Origin: Acanthornis magna
Lineage: Eukaryota; Chordata; Aves; Passeriformes; Acanthizidae
Assembly (NCBI GenBank): GCA_036785705.1
Contig: JAWUZG010000359.1
Span: 248,001-312,000, forward strand
Direction of reading: 5' to 3'
Length of the DNA stretch: 64,000 nucleotides
How positions within the stretch are numbered: position 1 is the stretch's first letter; every line of letters starts with the position of its first letter. The notes under the pieces are model-generated. The model was given only the letters and a program-made list of their open reading frames with translations, was not told where the DNA came from and did no database searches. Shown here one piece after another: positions 37,067 through 49,640 of the stretch. Both the position numbers and the translations under genes were made by a program.

Positions 37067-37135
37067 CCACAGTCTTCTCATTTGTAAAATGGGAATAATA
37101 AGCTTCCCCACATGGTTAATGTTTGAGAAACTTGG
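37067..37135 (+). mobile_element. MIR/L2-like 3' tail fragment
   Basis: TCTCATTTGTAAAATGGGAA followed by TAATAAGCTTCCCCACATGG closely tracks the MIR/L2 module TCCTCATCTGTAAAATGGGGATAATAATAG...CCTACCTCA. It is a short remnant of an ancient amniote element. MIR and L2 cannot be told apart at this length. Confidence 0.6.
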
Positions 37136-39710
37136 GTGAAAATGTCCATAGGAATTGTTCATCTAATACAAGAGAAGAGTAAATGGAGACTAATATAAAA
37201 GTAGGTGCTGTGCTGTGTACTCTTCATTTTGAAAGCAATGATAGTACAGGCAGGGCATTAGAATGAGAAATTGTGTCTTGGTGGAAACATTCTTTTGTTT
37301 CTTTAATTTTGTAAATATCTTGTCGATTGTTCAGGGTAAAACCAGCTTTAAATTTCTATCCCACTTGACCAATTAAAATGTCGCTGCCAGTCCCAGGAGC
37401 TCTGAATTTATTTGGTAACTAATAACTACTTCTGTTTCATAAGAAGATATGCAGAGACTGTAGTGTTTGGCTCTTAGGGCAAAATGTTGGAATCTGTTCC
37501 TGCTGGTAGATTTACAGGAGCAGGTTATGGTGCCATGTTACCATCAGCCACAGAGATTGGGACTGTAAGAGTTCTGCTGAGTTAATGTCCTAGAAAATCA
37601 GACCAAGGTATCACCTGATGGAGTCAATCATATCTTTATTAAAATAATTAGATTTTCCTATTACATAAGCAGCAATAGCTTCTTCAATATCACTGTCAGA
37701 TAATGAATAATGTGGGATTATGATCTCTCTGTGGCAAAGGAGATAAAGAAAGGAACCAGAGGCAGAAAATGAAAGTTTGATGATAATATTAGAGATAAAA
37801 AAAATAAATGAATGAAAGAACTATCAGATTTAAAGAGATATCATGCAGATAGAAATGTATAAAGAACTGGTAATGTAGAAAAAGGAAAAGTGACATAACT
37901 CATACAAATATGCCTCATATTTCAAAGAAGACTTTCAAAGAAATATTCCTGAAATAAAAAGAACAATTTAACAAAGGGTCTTTAAAAGTCACAAGCAGTG
38001 TTTTACGGAACATACGATTTGCTCATGGGTATGTACTGCTGCTGGGGGACTGGAGTTTATTTTAGTTCAATTAACCTATATATATACACTTATAAATCTG
38101 CATTATAGGACATATGGCCATGTGGTCCTCACGCATCAAGCATCATACAAACACACTGTGAGATCAGTGAGATCCTGGGAGAGGACAGAACAAATACAGT
38201 GCGCAGAAAAATAGCAGAAAGGACATGCCTTTGTAGCATATAACAAAGAAAATTTTGAGTTAAGGAAAAAATTCTGCCCTTTTGACTTCACAGTTGTTGG
38301 ACCTTTGTACTGTGGATCTGATTCTGGTCCACAAAGCAGAAGAGTTCAGTGTGCAGCAGGGTTGTTGGGCTTTGATAGGGTGGACTCATGCCAGGCTTCA
38401 TGCATTGCCTAATCATTTCTTGTGAAATGAGTTACTCTCGTTTTCATCTTAGGAGAAATATTTTGTTTGCGAAACACGTAGCTGCGTATTCACTTATGCT
38501 TCCCAAGCATGTGAATGCATGGGGTGAGATGGATGGCAGTAATTTTCACAGCTTAAGTTGCCACTTTATCATGGGGAAGCAAATAGGATCCATACGAGGT
38601 ACATGTTATTGCAGAGTATGTTCCTTGTGTATCATTTGACTGCAGTTAAAGCCCATCAAATCTCCTTTATGGCTTCTTATATCTCAAGATTCTATTTACG
38701 TCAGATTTCATGTGTGTATTTCACTAGAGGCTGCATTCAAAGCAACGTATTTCAGACAGGAGAGCAGCTGCTGGCTGCTGCCATGCTAGGATGGAAATTC
38801 AGGTGAAAAACATCTGTGAAATCAGGGAAAATTAGAATTCCTTGTGCTAAAGGAGATGTCAGATTCAGGAAAGGGCTTTTCTTTAATAATTCTTACTTAG
38901 TATACTGGAGTTTGCTGTCCATTGATCTCATTAGGTCACACAAAATGCTTTGTCTTAGGATGATACATACTAGGGAAAATTCACGTTTAGATATAAAAGA
39001 TGAAGCAAAATGCATACGACTGACTAAAGAACACAGTTCTTTATCAGTTGAGGGACGTATGGCATCCTGGTACCCTTTATACCCTGTTTCTCATAATGAA
39101 ACAGGGACAGTAATGTAATGTTCTAAATACACCAAAAATTGTTAAAGGTTGCCTGAAACACTGACTTGAAAATTCAGTACTGAAAACTTTTGGTAGCGGC
39201 TGCCATTTTCATGCGTTAAGAAAGCAGGGATATTAATCCTTGGGAAAATACATTATCATAGCTGTCTTTTGGACGTCTGTTGTCCAGTTCTTACTCTGTG
39301 CTATTCAGCTGAGGGTTCTGCTGGAAAGGTTTATCTTTTAAAGAAATGATAATTATGAATAGTGAGCTTTCTTGGGCCTTTACAGTTCTTTGGTTCTCAC
39401 CCTCGGTGCATCTGTGCCATGGTTTGAATGATGAAGCTGTTGGATGTGCAGGTGGGTGTTCTCCGTTTAGTGTGTCCCGCATTGCCCCCGGGCTCGAGGG
39501 ATATGAGTTAGATGCATCTGCCCTCTCAGAACCTCTGCCAGGGCTCTGTAAGTAATTAGGTGGAATTATGGCATATTAAAATATGCTGATACATTTGAAA
39601 AGATGTTACTGTAACAGTGGGATTTTTAGAAATGAAAGCTCTCTACTGTGTTTCAAGTCTGCTGTGGCCAAAAGCTAACCTAGTAGGAAACACAGCCAGC
39701 AATGATAGGC

Positions 39711-39727
39711 TTTTTTTTTTTTTTTTT
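39711..39727. repeat. Poly-T run (17 nt)
   Basis: Homopolymer of 17 T; it could be the tail of a minus-strand retrocopy, but no gene body is recognisable on its right side. Confidence 0.8.
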
Positions 39728-42700
39728 CGGATTTAGTAACCTGAATTTCAGCTACAAAAAGATTTTACAGCTTTCATATATATTGATGAGGATAATCTAA
39801 AGAGAGTTTATCTCTGTAATCTAATTTGCAAGATTAATTGCTGAGCTGTTTTTTATGTATTTTATCCTTACATCCACAGCATGTACAGTCATCCCAATGT
39901 CCAATTAATCTTTTTTTTAAAAAACCAATACAGAAATTGAACTTGAGCTTTTGAATGCCGTGTTAATGCCTGGCTTGGGCAACAAAATGGTATGGTCCTT
40001 TCAGATGAGACATTGTCCACTGCTTTTCTTCTGTAGTGCCTGGGAAAAGCAGCCCTAGAATTGCAGTCTTGGCATTAGCACAGTCCCAAAAACACACATC
40101 AGGAGGCATTGCTTGTGTGGCATGACAATGCGCTCTGCTTGCTGCATGTAGGAATGTGTAACAATATCTATCATTTTTGGAGGTAGTCATGCAACTTACA
40201 TTATTTTCTCCCTAGCAGAGGTTTTCTCTTCTGCTACCACTGGAAAACACTTCAAGTGGTTAATAGAAAATCCAGTCCCTTATCTGTGAGCTTGTTACAT
40301 ATGCCTGCCATTTGTTCATATTATCCCAACAGCTTGTAGAATATCATCATTCATTTCCAAAGTATCAGAAAAAGGCAGTGATCTACCTCAACTCCCCTTC
40401 CTCTGCTTCCACAGACTCAAACTCCGTGCAGCCTTGCAGCTGCGCGGTGTGGGAGTTGTGTGGTTTTGGGCTGCCCATGTAGTGCTGACAGGTCAGGAAT
40501 GTGAGAGGGAGCACTGGCACTGATTTCCAAGAAATCATGAAACAGTGATTTTTAGCTGAAAAGAGAGTATAGGCGAGGTTTTGTGATAGTCTCAATTTGC
40601 AAGATGATTGCTCAGGAAATGTAGGGGGAGGAAAATGAAAGGGGGTGGCAGAAAGGTAGGGGGACCTTTGGATATACTTAGGCTATCAGATTATAGACAG
40701 CTTTGTGAAAAGCAAGTTATGAACTGCTCTAGGAAGCAGTAGTACGGTAGAGAGAAGAGATGTAATAAGACATTTCTGCATGTGAAGAAAGCGTCTTTGC
40801 TGCCCACCTGATCGTAATCTTACTTTTGTTTTGAATACTGAAGGAAATTATGCATCAACTGACAACAGGGCTTTTCAGATGCCTCTGGCAGTTTGCATGC
40901 CAAACCACACCTTAATCAGTGATAATTCATTCAGAAATCTTGTAGACATGGGACTTGTGTAATGAGATCACATAGTCTTCTGTGGAGCATAGTCCTCATC
41001 TAGAAAAAGATAACAGTTAGCTAATTTTCATCATTCTGATTTGACATTTCAATGCAAGTCATGTGGTAGCTCTGAATTGCAGGTGAGTCAGAGTGTGGAA
41101 GAGCCTTCTGCACAAGAGAAACTATAGCTTTTAGCATTGAATTTTAATTCTCATGGAAAACAAGCAAACCTGTTACTGGGAACTTGTCAAACATCCAAAT
41201 GAAGAAAATACCAATTTAGAGTTCAGCTAGACTCCTCTCTAATTAGTGTTCTTACAGCGTGGCAATGACCATGGTAGATGCTCTTGGAGATTGTCACCGC
41301 CTGAGACTAGAGATGAACCATCAAATTCATTGGAGCAGTCAGCGTTTCCTTTTATGTGTGTACATGTTCTTGGCAGCTGAAAAAGTGTTTCTCTCTTAAA
41401 TGAGTATGTTCCTATCAGGTAAAATCTGATCATAAGACGAACAATTGCAGTGTGTTATATTTCACTGTCAATCTCTTTACTTAATTGCTTTTTTCTTTTT
41501 TCTTTTTAAAGCAAAGGCTATGATAGAAAGTTTAGTTTGAACTCAGTTGCTTTTTCTAATACAAACCATTGAATGTACTGAAAATCTATGGCTAATTAAA
41601 GAATTTTTTAATTTAGAATATAAGTACTACTGTGGATCCATTAATTTTGTGGCAGGCATACCTAATACAGTCTTGTAATTTTTAGGAATTATTTAAACTA
41701 GCAGATAGTTTTCTGCTTTTTCAGGTTCTCTATTAAGCTAATATTTGGAATACCTTAGAACCAAAGGTTTTGTAAGGAATTTTTGCGATGTAGAACTGCT
41801 TTAAAATATGTATCAGTCACACATAGGAACTCGTGGCATTCTAAGCTTCTTGTTTCTTTGAGGGCCAGCCAAAATTTCAACACAAAGTCTTGATATCCAT
41901 GCTTGCCAGAGTTGATTTATGACTTAACCAGAACAAAATTTGGCACACATGACTGCTGAACTCCAGCCCAGCTTAAAGCACATAACTCCTGCAGCATGCA
42001 CAGCAAGTGGAGCCAGGTGTATGTCCAGCAGGGAAGGGAAGGTGGTGGCTGTTGGATGTGGGTGCCATGTCTCCTCCATGTGACCTCAAGTCCACCAAGT
42101 GGACTCAGCCAGCAGTTAATTAAAAAGTTGTTATGAAATGTGGCAGAAAAACTTCATCCATGCTTTAAGAGAGAGCTGGTTCAGCTTTGCTGATAGAAGG
42201 AAAAAGTTTGGTTTGCTCTTCAGCCAGCAGATCGGACTGTGTACAGCAACAAGCAGATTTTCTGCAAGATTTTTTTGTTATGTTCCATTCTTGCTCTAGC
42301 ACTGTATTTAAATAGAATTTAGGGCATTGTTTTTAGTGAATATAAGCCAGGGAATGTTGTGGGTTCACTACCATCATAATGAATATTTTATTACAGCAGC
42401 TGAAATCTTGGATTTTGATGAGGAGAGGGCACCATTGTTTCAGTTCTGTGAAATCTCTCTGAGGATCATTACCTTACTTACTTATTTAGTTTTTGAGACA
42501 GGCAGAGCATTAGTGAATATCAGGAAGAAAACATGATCTGATCCAATTTTAAGCACTTTGTCAAAACAGTAAAGCAAACTTTTCCTATCTGTCTGATGAT
42601 TTCTGTGATTGTGAAATAAAGCTAGCCTAGCTTTTGGACTGGTTCAGGGCCAAGGGATAACTGATCATCAAGTGGATATCTTTTCATTTATCAGTTTATT

Positions 42701-43194
42701 TTTTTGCCCTTCCACAGAGACTGGCCAAATAAAATGTTTTCTTAGTGCCCTGCTCGCCACTCTGGTGTTTTCATCAATTTCACTCTGTCTCTGGGGCTAC
42801 AAGTGTCAGTCAGTTGCAATAAGGTGTCATTTTTGCCACTTCTGTGTTTATTAGGAGCTCTCAGATATTTACTGCCCAGTTTCCTGGACCTGTGCCTTGG
42901 GTGAGCCGTGTGGGACATGTGCTCGAGAGCTGTGGCAGAAATGTGTGCGGCCGATCTGGGCACAGCAGTAATAAAATACAGAGCTAAGGATCATTTCCTG
43001 CCCACTGATAGGCAAGTTCAGCAAACTCTATTTATGTTTCTTGCTTGATGTAAATTTTTGACCTTTATGATTCAGTGGACAGCCTAAAAATGTCTGAATG
43101 AATTGATAAGAATCAGTAGCCAAAAAACAGGAATCTGATAGAAAAATAGCTTTCTTCTCTTCCTTCCTTTTCACAGAAAATGGCAAAAGTCAGA

Positions 43195-43208
43195 TTTTTT
43201 TTTTTTTT
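43195..43208. repeat. Poly-T run (14 nt)
   Basis: Simple homopolymer of 14 T with no adjacent identifiable retrocopy. Confidence 0.8.
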
Positions 43209-44464
43209 AAATTGCTTAAGCATGGTGTTTCCTCATCTGCTGTTCCTCCAGAACCTTTTGTGAAGCAGGCAAATTAGATCCTGCTCTGGCATCGAAAGTG
43301 CAGACACTTTTGATGTACAGTAGAACAGCTGAGAAGTCCTGCAATGGGGCAGTCCTACCAAATGCTGTCTGCTAAGGTGAAGCTGTACTGCCCCAGACCC
43401 CCTTTGGGTTTTGAGGCAGGCAGTGTGTTGCAGACTGGGCAGTCAGGCAGTGAATAAACAGTAAGTAGTTTAAATAGAAATAGGGTGCAGAGGATTTCAA
43501 GACTGGTTCTTCACCTTGACTATTTTGTTATGTTAGGAATTAATGAATGTGTTACCATTCTTCAGTGAGCCTCAAGCTAATAACTCTGTGAGCTTAGATA
43601 CCCTCAAGGTAATTTTTTCCTTCCTTTTAAATCAGGCCAATTTAGTAAATGTCAAGCAGTCTGGAATAAGAAATTACTGATTTTGTGTCATTTTATATCT
43701 TTTGGTAACCATGATTATATCTATCCTGAGTGTGATCAGTTAGAAAACTTGAAAAAATTGTGCTCTCTTCAATCTGGGCAAGGTAGTACCACAGCAGCAT
43801 TTAGCAATCCTTTAAGATTTCTGGAGCCAGAATGTTGTTAGGTTCCTATAAAGTTTAATGATGCATGGTGTAGTGAAAATGATGTAATAGCACAAAGTTA
43901 AACAGGATACTTCATTTGCAGATTGGAAATTAGAGATGGATCTGGCCTTTTTCCCTTGCTGTGTGGGAGCGTGGGAATGTAGTTCTGGTTTGGGCACCCC
44001 ACGTGCACTGCCTGCAATTGCCTTTGCAGGATGCACGAACAAAATTCATCTGAAACTGCAGAGTCACTTGTGAAGTACCACAGGGGCATGAAGTTCTGTA
44101 AAAGCAAGACCATGAAACAACTAGAGCAGCTAAAACTGCCTGTGGTAGAGAGAACATGATGTGCGATTTAAATATCAGTAGTAGTTGATGTAAAATAAAG
44201 AAAATACCTGCAATCTGTCTTGGACTCCTGTCTGTGGCTTGGATGAGGGAGCAGAAGAAATGATTGCAAAAAAGTTTTGCGGGGCACACGGGACAGTCTG
44301 GCTTCAGTTTTACAAATGGCTTAAAAGTTCAGTTATCAAAATTAGTTCTCATAGCACAGTTTGGAGTTTTTGGTGTGTGAAAGGAGAGGAGATGGGAAAG
44401 AAGGGAAAGGCAAGGTGGGTGTGCAGCACTGTTGGGCAAAGGGAGATGTATGGAATAGGTCTGC

Positions 44465-44502
44465 CTGGTTAAAGACATTCTCCCTGGTTAAAGACACTCT
44501 CC
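44465..44502. repeat. Tandem duplication of a 19-bp unit
   Basis: Two adjacent copies of CTGGTTAAAGACAYTCTCC differ at one position, which implies a fairly recent slippage or duplication event. Confidence 0.85.
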
Positions 44503-47500
44503 ATTCAAAAATGGCCATCAGTATAGGGAGGGGGGATTTAAAGAATTACACTGAAATGGTGCTAGCTGAAAAGAAGGTCAGGGGAGTTGAAATCTACTAT
44601 TACTACCTGTAGCAAAGCTAGTATCTGCAGATGAAAGCTGCTGGGGTAGGAGGGAAATACCTACAAAGAACAAACTGAAGTGGACTCCCACGGTAATTCT
44701 ATCCCTCTGAGTTAAAGCTGATTCTTTCAGAATCCAGAAATACTCGCTTTGCGGCATCCCTAAAGTGGGAACAGAGCAGTACATACAAATTATGTCCTAA
44801 TCTCACCCTAATCTTATGGCAGAAGAGAAAGAATCAGTAAAAAGACAAGTGGAACTCAACCAAAAGCAGCTAACAAACATCGCTAACTAACATTTTAATG
44901 CTAGAGCAGTTATTAGGCACCAAAAAAATGATCTATCTTCGAGATTCTTGGCGTTCAAATAATTTTCTCAAATGAGTGCTAAGGTCTTTGTCATGCTTCT
45001 GATCTGCACTCTCATTCTTAGACTACACCCAAGTTTGTGGCTTTTAGATTGGCTAAATAACTGATGAGCCATGCTCATGCTCAGAGTCTGACACTGCTGG
45101 TGTTCTTTGCAGTGTAGGAGAGATTTTTCACCAGCTTCAGGGCATGGGACACCTGCTGCCATCCCTTAAGCAATAAACTTGAAGGTTTGTAACAGATGCT
45201 TTATAAGGCATTTTCATAATGTGTTGTTCTGTGTTTCCTTTTACTGTTCCTGTTAAATCAAGATTTTAAAGCTGTTTTCTTTTAAGGCAAGTGACAAGTG
45301 AATCACTAAGTAAGGGTACAGAGACAGACAGTTTGACAGCCCATGGAAACAACAATCCAGGGTATGAATGGCAAAGCTGATGTGTAATTCTGATTTATAC
45401 ATTGCTAAATAGTGAAAATTTCTAGGAACAGTTGCATAGTTTTGGAAGTTTCTTCTTTAAAATAATTTTCCCCTGTGTTGCAAGTGAGCATCAGCAGCTG
45501 TGGCTCAAAATATGGCCAAGTATGAGGAGAGGAATTGGAATTTTTTCCCTTTGAGTTCTCATTAGCCATCATCAGTGTGGTTCTCATGGCTTTCTGTCTT
45601 CTGTTTCCTGTGATTTCTAGATGACTGCTGTCCCTTCTATGGCCGTGTACTTCTTGCCCCTGCTTTGATAATAGCATTTTGGTGAAGGCTTGCTCAAATT
45701 GTTTGTGGCTTTGCTGCAATAAGTGGTTATTACATCCATGATGCTCTAGTAGGGCGTTTCTTTCCCTGTTCCTTCTGAATGTTTGTGCACACACACTGGC
45801 ACAGCTGGTGCTGAACACCACTATAAATGTCCCTGCAGTCCCTGTGAGGAGTCCTGGTGGAGGCAAAGCAGGCACTGCCTGGTGTGCCTGAGTCCCTTCC
45901 TTGGTGGCACATTGGTGCTGGGGCTCCCTTTGAGCTCACTGCTGGGTGTGCTCTCCAGGGTGCAGAATGGACATTTTCACCATCCCAACTGTTGCTAAAT
46001 AGGCTGATTAATCAATATGTCTGTATTAATTTCTGTATTTCCTTACTCTGTCCTAACTCTTTAGGAGCTCATCAGAATATAAGATTCATTGTAGCTGTTC
46101 CCACAAAAGTGCATTACTTCAAAACTACTTTTGTTTGTTCAGGGTCCTGTGGAGTTTAGAGTGTCTTAAAGAAGTTATTATTAAAATGTCTTCTGTCTAG
46201 AATCAGGTAAGAGCTCAAGGACATGCTACAAATTCTCTTAATGTGATCAGGGGGATTGGATTAGACAGCTTTCACAGATGCACACTGGTACCACTCCCAC
46301 GGAAAGGACAGATGATCCCAACTAGAAGATATTCTGAAATGCAGAGCTCCAAAAAAAACTTCTTGCAGAGGTTTTCATTCTGAATACCTTAAACTTTTTG
46401 TCTTGCACTTCATAGTCCAATTACTTTCTTTTGGTCTTTCTGTGAAAATCTGTTCCTTCTTCAGTCTTTTGCAGTTTGCCAGAGTGGCTGTGGCTTGATG
46501 CCAGCTGGGTACACAACCTGACTTGCTGTGAGACAAGACTGGGGAATCTTCCAAATAGCTGGCAACTACAAATATCTGCAAAACAGAGACAGGCAACTTT
46601 GCTGCCAGCTGTCTCTGTCTGACAAAAATGCCATCTTGGGTTACATGCACAGGAGAGAACTAATAGTTCAAAAAAATGCGGGTTTTTTTGTTTGTTTGAT
46701 TTAGTGGGGTTTTTGTTAAGTCAGCTGAGCTAAAGAATCAAAGTTTTCACAGCTTATGTAGGACTTAAGAGGAATACACATTGTGGCTTTAGCTTCAGTT
46801 TTCAACAGATTCAAGGTATTTGTAGTGATCTTTACAGAAACAGGGTTATTGTTCGTATTTATGTTTTGAGGAAAAATAATTTCTGTGTAGATGACCTGTA
46901 ATACAGAAGATGTTCACATAATTATAAAGAAAATTTAAACATTGGAAGGGAAGGAAGTGTTTAAGATAAATGTTCGTAAATATAAATCAACACTAATAAA
47001 AGGGAAATGGTGCTTATCACTGTTTGATGGAGTGTATTAAGATAAATGTTTTCTAAGCACTGCAATGAATGAAGTTCAGGTGCATTTAAAAGTTAAGTAC
47101 ATTATTTTAAAAACTGAAACCCAAATCTGTTAGTCATTTCATTATGTTTTAAAAATGTTTTAAACACTTCCGTCTGTCCAGAGTGGGAGATGTTGTCTCA
47201 TCATCTAATTCTCTGCTTCCTACTCTACTGAAATCTAATCAGAGAGGAATCTCCCCATCCTCTGGGAGGAATGAGCTTAACCTCTTGCCTAAGCTATTTA
47301 TATTAACAGAAAATATTTCACTGCTACTTTTCCTTTTGTTGTTGTTGTTTTGTTTTGTCTGCAAGGATTATTTACAGGAAAGCCTAGGAAAGTTCCTACA
47401 TCTACACCAGGAACCAAGAGACACATAAATGCAAATGCAGTTCTGAATCTGTAGCCCCACTCTATATATGGGTAGAAAGATTTATAAGAGATATTGACTT

Positions 47501-47584
47501 AAATGCAGATGAGAAAAGCTTCAGTTGCTGTAGGACTGCATTGAATGAAGAGATCACATTTTCTGAGGCTTCTGTGTCTGTCAG

Positions 47585-47617
47585 CTCTGGGGTCCTTGAA
47601 CTCTAAGGACCCCAGAG
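47585..47617. repeat. Perfect stem-loop: 13-bp arms, 7-nt loop
   Basis: CTCTGGGGTCCTT (47585-47597) is followed by a 7-nt loop and its exact reverse complement (47605-47617). Eight of the 13 pairs are G-C, so an RNA of either strand should fold stably. The arms are too short for a typical microRNA precursor. Confidence 0.8.
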
Positions 47618-49479
47618 GTTTTTTGCATCTTTACTCTGGGTTTGGATTTTGGATTCAGATCTGTTTCTTGAATTGGCCACCCCAAGGTTTTCTGAAGTCT
47701 GAAACACAGAACCAAGCTGGTGTTTAACTTCAGCCATTCTCTGTTGGTTGCTGTAGGTCTCTCTTAAAGGACTGTAGGAGGTGATCTTTCCTGTAGATAA
47801 AATACAGGAATTGACATAAGGCTATGCCATCCATCTCAGTCAAGTGAAGTAACTTTCTGTTTCAAAATCTTCTCTTTCACCTGAAGTATTACATTTCTGC
47901 TTACCCAGAAACTCACTATTATTGCTTGAATGAGCAGCAGTGTAATCCTCTGAGGTGCTGGTGTCCGAGGGGCCAGGAAGGCAATGAAAACTCCAACCAG
48001 TGTAGTGTGAAAGCTCCCAGGTAGAGCTGCCTGGGGACTTTGCAATATGAGCTGCACTGATTTTTCTTGCACCACAGAGTAAGGGATTACACTGCACTGC
48101 TCCTGCTGCAGGATGGGGATGAGGATGAAAACTGGTCATGGAGAGAAGAGCCCTATTGAGCTGAGTGAGGGGTATGAGTGTCCAAGGAGAGGGTAGTCTT
48201 TGCCAGACTGGCCCACATGTGCTGCCCCCTCTGTGGGGAAGTGTGGCAAACCTCAGTCAGCAGCAGCAGCGAAATGTCGCAAACCAGAAGAGGGAGGGAA
48301 GTGTATAGTCAGAATAAAAATATTAGCAAGTAGTGTTTCTTACCTCTGTCTTCCTTTCTCCTGGGAGGAAAAGGTAAAATAAGCCCCCAAAGTGCTTTGC
48401 TGTTCTGCCTGTGTGACCTGTGTTCCACTGCAGAGGTCAGAGGAGCCATGGTGGTGCAGCTGGGTGAGAAGTGGGAGTCACAGGTAATCCTCTTTGCACT
48501 TACTCTCCAGAGGATTTCAATTTCCAGGGTAGTCTGAGGTCTGCAATTTGAGAGTGATCCTGTAGGACAGCAACACTGAAAGGAATGTTGCAGTAGGTGG
48601 AGGGGTGCTGAGCTGTGGTGAGCCACCCCTGTGCAGTGGCACTGAGGCACACAAAGACCCAGGGAGCTGCTGGCACTGGGATGTACAGCCCACTGTGTGG
48701 TGCACACCCCTCTTCAGGGACATCAGCGTCACAGCCATGTCCTGGTGGCTTTTCCATGCCCTCAGTGCATCTCCTTGCTTGTCTTCTGTTGAGGATTCTT
48801 CAAATGATGCTGTAAGAGCAAGTACCACTTCTCCCAGGCTTCTGTGTTGTTGTTGAAGCAGGTGATGTGTGGTGGAGTGGAGCATCTTCTCAAGTGAAAT
48901 GCAGCCTGTTGTCAATGAAAGGCCAGATCTGGCTCTTCTCAGCCAAACCCTTTTTGTCAGAACTAGGAAGAACAACAGAAGCAGGCTCCAGAAATGTGGA
49001 ATCCACTGTATGATTGTATTTGGTTACTTAATTCAGAATTCACTCCAAAACTAGAGAAGACCATTTTCTGACCTTTTCAGCTGAGTAAAGCTGTAGGTGC
49101 CTGTTGTCTCTCTGGAAGGGTGTGTAAAAGCTCTGTTCCTCTTGGTGCAAGAAGCCATGAATGATTATCTTTCAGGAGCAGAGCATCTCTCCTCCCAGAA
49201 CAGCTGGGATTAGCTCAGTAGTGAATCCATAAGCTACATGGTTTGGTTTGTTTTTTTTTCCAGAAAACCCACTTTATTTTACACCAGGCATGAAGAAGAT
49301 GTAGAGGGATAATCTCTCTGCTCCTTTTTCACCTCTGAAAAGTAACATCATTCAGGATGTGATTCTCCACTTGGGAATCCTTCTTACATAAAGTTGCTTA
49401 TGGATTCTGGCTTTTCTACTTCATCCAAGGATTATACACACTTTGTCAGTTTTCACTGAGCTCTTTTCACTTTTGGTAT
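47618..49479. other. Unique, slightly GC-richer non-coding DNA
   Basis: Many overlapping open frames on both strands (up to 152 codons, 48517-48975 minus) reflect higher GC rather than a gene. One minus-strand splice-bounded pattern at 48344-48427 is described as a finding. No repeat family was recognised. Confidence 0.45.
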
Positions 49480-49640
49480 AAATACACCATTCGTATTCAT
49501 GAGGGGGGAAAAAAAGCAGCTTTAGTTATGCCTGTCCACGGCAAAACCTAATTTGATTATGTTGCATAATTTAACCTTTTAAAGGCATAACCTGACCTTT
49601 TATCGGGGGAGCTGCTTTAATTAAGCTAAACCAGAGAAGA
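49480..49640. promoter_or_regulatory. Candidate structured or conserved non-coding element
   Basis: Nested inverted repeats: AAAGCAGCT (49513-49521) pairs with 49610-49618, GTTATGCC (49525-49532) with 49584-49591, and ATTATG (49556-49561) with 49565-49570 around a 3-nt loop. All three lie in the correct nested order. TTTAATTAAGC at the right edge adds homeodomain-type cores. Whether this is a folded RNA, a decayed palindromic transposon or a dense factor-binding site is undecided. Confidence 0.4.

Larger units (their letters stand above)
37136..47584. other. Unique AT-rich non-coding DNA
   Basis: No transposon family or coding exon was recognised. It includes poly-T runs (39711-39727, 43195-43208), a short tandem duplication (44465-44502) and a 6-nt microexon-shaped splice pattern at 46201-46206. 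Open frames of up to 156 codons (minus, 45405-45875) show no domain. Confidence 0.45.

Noticed and set aside
39711..39727. Poly-T run as the tail of a minus-strand processed pseudogene
   Set aside because: No coding resemblance was seen in adjacent sequence.
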